Position numbers and translations under genes: made by a program. From positions 1 to 8,132 of the forward strand of contig DQVD01000075.1 of the NCBI GenBank assembly GCA_015661935.1: 8,132 nucleotides of DNA, written 5' to 3'. Positions 6,213 to 8,132 of this stretch are shown piece after piece; positions within the stretch are counted from its first letter, which is position 1, and every line of letters begins with the position of its first letter. The notes under the pieces are model-generated. The model made no database searches. It saw only the letters and a program-made list of their open reading frames with translations, and was not told the DNA's origin. This DNA comes from Desulfocapsa sulfexigens (lineage in GTDB: Bacteria > Desulfobacterota > Desulfobulbia > Desulfobulbales > Desulfocapsaceae).

Positions 6213-6268
6213 AGTGCCTTACATAACAATTTCTTTTATAAAAACAAGAAATTGTTATGTAAGGCACT
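6213..6268. repeat. Perfect 23-bp inverted repeat (long hairpin)
   Basis: Arms 6213-6235 and 6246-6268 match perfectly around a 10-base loop. The outer ends are AGTGCCTTAC and GTAAGGCACT. It begins 55 bases after the stop of the 57-aa gene. No T run follows on either strand, so it is not a standard intrinsic terminator. It may protect the 3' end of the sulfur-operon mRNA, be a RNase III-type substrate, or be a small foldback element. Confidence 0.9.
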
Positions 6269-6284
6269 AAATAAACTAAACAAA

Positions 6285-6335
6285 TTAATGTCTTTTTTTC
6301 CGTCTTCTGCGTTTCTCGTTGGTCACATAATCCAC
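6285..6335 (-). other. Possible 16-codon reading frame or remnant with a basic tail
   Basis: On the minus strand GAGGTG, a perfect match to the anti-Shine-Dalgarno, lies 8 bases before GTG (6333-6335). The frame reads VDYVTNEKRRRRKKRH and stops at TAA (6285-6287). The frame stays open upstream to TTG 6375-6377, and adds RGGNI directly before this. The strongly basic, non-random tail looks like the end of a real protein, either a micro-protein or the last scrap of a lost gene. Function unknown; it could be chance. Confidence 0.25.
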
Positions 6336-6436
6336 TATGTTCCCACCTCGCACCTTGAATACGAAAAAAAATGTCAATTAATTTTTGTTCAGCTTATTTA
6401 GTTCCCGTTCCTGATTTAAAATTTTATATCTGACCC

Positions 6437-6482
6437 AAAAAGCCCTCATGCCTTAGTTTATAAAGCATGAGGGCTTTTTTTT
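6437..6482 (+). terminator. Intrinsic terminator, probably bidirectional
   Basis: A 15-bp stem (6437-6451 with 6465-6479), centred on AGCCCTCATGC and GCATGAGGGCT, is followed on the plus strand by eight T residues (6475-6482). On the minus strand it is followed by five T. It would end the plus-strand sulfur operon and, from the other side, the minus-strand hydrolase gene whose stop is about 85 bases away. The stem strength and position between converging genes support this. Confidence 0.92.
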
Positions 6483-6566
6483 AGGATTATAGACTGAATA
6501 AAAAAATAGAAACAACTTCGTTTGATTTTTTCCTTCAGCATTCTGCTTTATTCATTTCTCACTCTC

Positions 6567-7652
6567 TCAATCCTCCATCAACAAATCGTGAAGGGCTGGT
6601 CTAAAATCCTTAATTTTCCAATTGTCAACACCATAACACACCCGATTTGTTAACAGCACTACGATACAATCTTTTTCGGGATCTATCCAAAATGATGTTC
6701 CGGTAAAACCCAGATGTCCAACACTCTTTTCTGAAAAATACTTTCCGGAACTTGAGCCTCGTGAAGAGACCATATTAAAGCCCATGGTCCAGGTTGACTC
6801 ACCTACTCTCTTTAAAGTTTCCCGAAGCAGTCTGTTTGAGTAAGCTGGATGCTGTGCTCTATCCTTCCATTGATCGAGCAATTGTTCACAAAATTTCATT
6901 ACTCCAGAAAGTGTTCCAAAAAGTCCCGCATGTCCTGCCACTCCACCCATTGCTCTGCAGTTATCATCATGTACGAGTCCGGAAAGCCGTTCTTTGCTCC
7001 ATAAACAATTTCCGGTGTCCACATAGGTATGGGTATGGTTTTCAATAGAATTGGGGAAAATAAGGTCTTTTTGAAGTTCAAGAGGGGTATAAATAATCTT
7101 TTGACTTACTTCATCTATTTCTTTTCCTGTAATTTTTTCAATTATAAGTCCGAGGAGTATAAATCCCAAATCACTGTAACAGTGAATAACACCCTTTTGA
7201 GATTGCAGTTTTTCATCCAATATTTGTTTTAGAATATATTCTTTTCTGTTTTGTTCAGGAATTCTAATCAATTCATTGAAATATTCTCTATGAGATACAA
7301 ACCCTGAATTGTGCGACATGAGTTCTTTAACTGATATTCTTCTTTTATCCTCGGGACAACTAAAAAATATATCACCCAGCGTGGTGTCTGGTTTTAATTG
7401 TTTTTTTTCAAAAAGGGCCAGCAATACCGGAACCGTTACGAGAGCTTTACTAAGTGAGGCAAGATCAAAAAAATCACCTTTTTCGAGCTTCTTATCAAAA
7501 GGTTCCTTCCTGGTAAATCCATAGTATTTTCTGAAACTATTATAACCTTCGCCGTTCCATCTTGAAAAAGAAACACCTGCAGCAGAAAATACTTTATTAT
7601 TTAAAGATGTTAAAAACAATTTTTCTATTTTTTCAATCCTCTTTTTATCCAC
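6567..7652 (-). CDS. Serine hydrolase of the beta-lactamase (class C/EstB-like) family
   Basis: Protein of 361 aa with the penicillin-binding-protein-like serine hydrolase fold, a group including esterases, D-aminopeptidases and class C beta-lactamases. All three active-site motifs are visible (numbered from the upstream TTG at 7658): S68-x-x-K71 in ASLSKAL, Y161-S-D in CYSDLGFILLG, and H315-L-G in VGHLGFTGTSFWIDP, which replaces KTG of true beta-lactamases and points to an esterase or peptidase-like role. No signal peptide or membrane segment is present, so it should be cytoplasmic, unusual for cell-wall enzymes. The frame can begin at TTG 7656-7658, but AAGGA (7661-7665) is only 2 bases from that codon and 8 bases from GTG 7650-7652, so I prefer GTG. 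It stands alone between a terminator and AT-rich DNA. The substrate is unknown; antibiotic resistance should not be assumed. Confidence 0.92.
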   Translation of the reverse strand: MDKKRIEKIEKLFLTSLNNKVFSAAGVSFSRWNGEGYNSFRKYYGFTRKEPFDKKLEKGDFFDLASLSKALVTVPVLLALFEKKQLKPDTTLGDIFFSCPEDKRRISVKELMSHNSGFVSHREYFNELIRIPEQNRKEYILKQILDEKLQSQKGVIHCYSDLGFILLGLIIEKITGKEIDEVSQKIIYTPLELQKDLIFPNSIENHTHTYVDTGNCLWSKERLSGLVHDDNCRAMGGVAGHAGLFGTLSGVMKFCEQLLDQWKDRAQHPAYSNRLLRETLKRVGESTWTMGFNMVSSRGSSSGKYFSEKSVGHLGFTGTSFWIDPEKDCIVVLLTNRVCYGVDNWKIKDFRPALHDLLMED

Positions 7653-8005
7653 TTTCAATTTCCTTAATTCAAGCTTTTTGAAGAAATGAATATATTGGTA
7701 AAATATCTTGTTTTTTTATCCGCTTTACACTACAATCATGCAAAGTTAATTTACTAATTATAGTATTGTTTTTACATCTAAAAATCTAAATATTTTTTAC
7801 GTTTTCAACAATCTTTTAACAGCAAATGTTAAGAGTTTATTCATAATCTGGTTAATAAGCTGTTAAAAACGAAAATTGAACAATTATTCTCTATTTTTCA
7901 ATATCACTCTGTTTATAAAAAAACTTGTTATTTTAATATGTTATATTTTTAATGAACATATTAACCCCCTTAATAACAATAATATAAAGACTATTTAATA
8001 ATAAA
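7653..8005. other. AT-rich intergenic region upstream of the serine hydrolase
   Basis: I see no gene in about 350 very AT-rich bases. A weak minus-strand promoter candidate for the hydrolase is TTGCAT (7738-7743), a 17-base spacer and GATAAA (7715-7720). TTTTAACAGC (7814-7823) and GCTGTTAAAA (7859-7868) form a 10-bp inverted repeat, with a second small stem, TTAACA with TGTTAA, inside. There is no sign of the missing front part of the transposase that follows. Confidence 0.55.
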
Positions 8006-8132
8006 GGATTACAACGGGGTAAGGCCCTGGAGCAGATGGTATTCATGAACGGTTGTTATCTGCTCAAACTCGACGGCACCGGCTATTTTTCTTCCAGCAC
8101 TTTCTATTCTGATGCCTGCATGGAAAAGGTCC
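8006..8132 (+). pseudogene. Transposase fragment, 5'-truncated and cut by the window end
   Basis: The frame reads GLQRGKALEQMVFMNGCYLL, followed by KLDGTGYFSSSTFYSDACMEKV, and is open to the last base of the window. LQRGKALE and LDGTGYFSS are, to my recognition, the first-aspartate region of a DDE transposase of the IS4-like superfamily; the aspartate of LDGTGYFSS would be the first catalytic residue. In such proteins this segment is preceded by about a hundred residues, but here the frame meets a stop at 7985-7987 and the upstream DNA is AT-rich and unrelated. Composition changes sharply near 8005. So the 5' end has been lost. ATG 8035 with GGAG upstream could in principle start a short product, but it would lack the N-terminal domain. 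Whether the 3' part is complete cannot be seen. Exact IS family is uncertain. Confidence 0.7.

Larger units (their letters stand above)
6158..6566. other. Intergenic region between the sulfur operon and the serine hydrolase
   Basis: These 409 bases hold a perfect 23-bp inverted repeat (6213-6268), a possible tiny minus-strand reading frame or gene remnant (6285-6335), and a strong intrinsic terminator (6437-6482). No full-length gene is seen on either strand. Confidence 0.7.

Noticed and set aside
6213..6268. Intrinsic terminator of the sulfur operon
   Set aside because: No T run follows the stem on either strand; the stem at 6437-6482 fits that role.
6567..7652. Beta-lactamase resistance gene
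   Set aside because: It has HLG in place of KTG, lacks a signal peptide, and resembles general esterase/peptidase-like serine hydrolases.
7659..8005. Replication origin or att site in the AT-rich region
   Set aside because: No DnaA-box cluster, tRNA end or direct repeat pair was seen; AT-richness alone is not evidence.

Overview
The window most likely comes from a sulfur-metabolising Desulfobacterota genome, probably of the Desulfobulbales type. This is inference from gene content and moderate-to-low GC; there is no rRNA or other taxonomic marker. It holds eight genes I regard as intact plus one broken transposase fragment. One real gene is only 57 codons long (5984-6157).

Left block (72-3060, all minus strand, read right to left): a 5-formyltetrahydrofolate cyclo-ligase, a histone-deacetylase-family amidohydrolase, and a response regulator with an HD-GYP cyclic-di-GMP phosphodiesterase output domain. 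The 197-base gap between the first two genes is almost filled by one concentric inverted-repeat element (2301-2481) with TA ends. It looks like a non-autonomous foldback or MITE-type element.

Central block (3206-6157): a sulfur-trafficking locus. A polytopic YeeE/YedE-family transporter lies on the minus strand, ending in a strong intrinsic terminator (3141-3178). Divergent from it, on the plus strand, are tusA, a DsrE-like gene and two small genes of unknown function (103 and 57 aa). This content matches, as I recall it, the 'YTD' cluster (YedE-like, TusA, DsrE-like and two hypothetical proteins) proposed from comparative genomics as a marker of microbial sulfur disproportionation. A likely model is that the transporter brings in a sulfur species, TusA carries it as a persulfide on its CPxP cysteine, and the DsrE-like and small proteins act as relay partners. 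The two small proteins may be reduced counterparts of DsrF/TusC and DsrH/TusB, which is the most interesting lead here. A good sigma-70-type promoter precedes tusA. A shared or bidirectional intrinsic terminator (6437-6482) lies between this block and the next gene.

Right block (6567-8132): a cytoplasmic serine beta-lactamase-family hydrolase on the minus strand, then about 350 bases of very AT-rich non-coding DNA, then an abrupt change in composition into a 5'-truncated transposase that runs off the window.

Several intergenic gaps carry inverted repeats, and short sequence modules are shared between gaps (2301-2481 with 5243-5301; 5135-5246 with 6213-6268). This suggests one or more families of small dispersed repeats in this genome.
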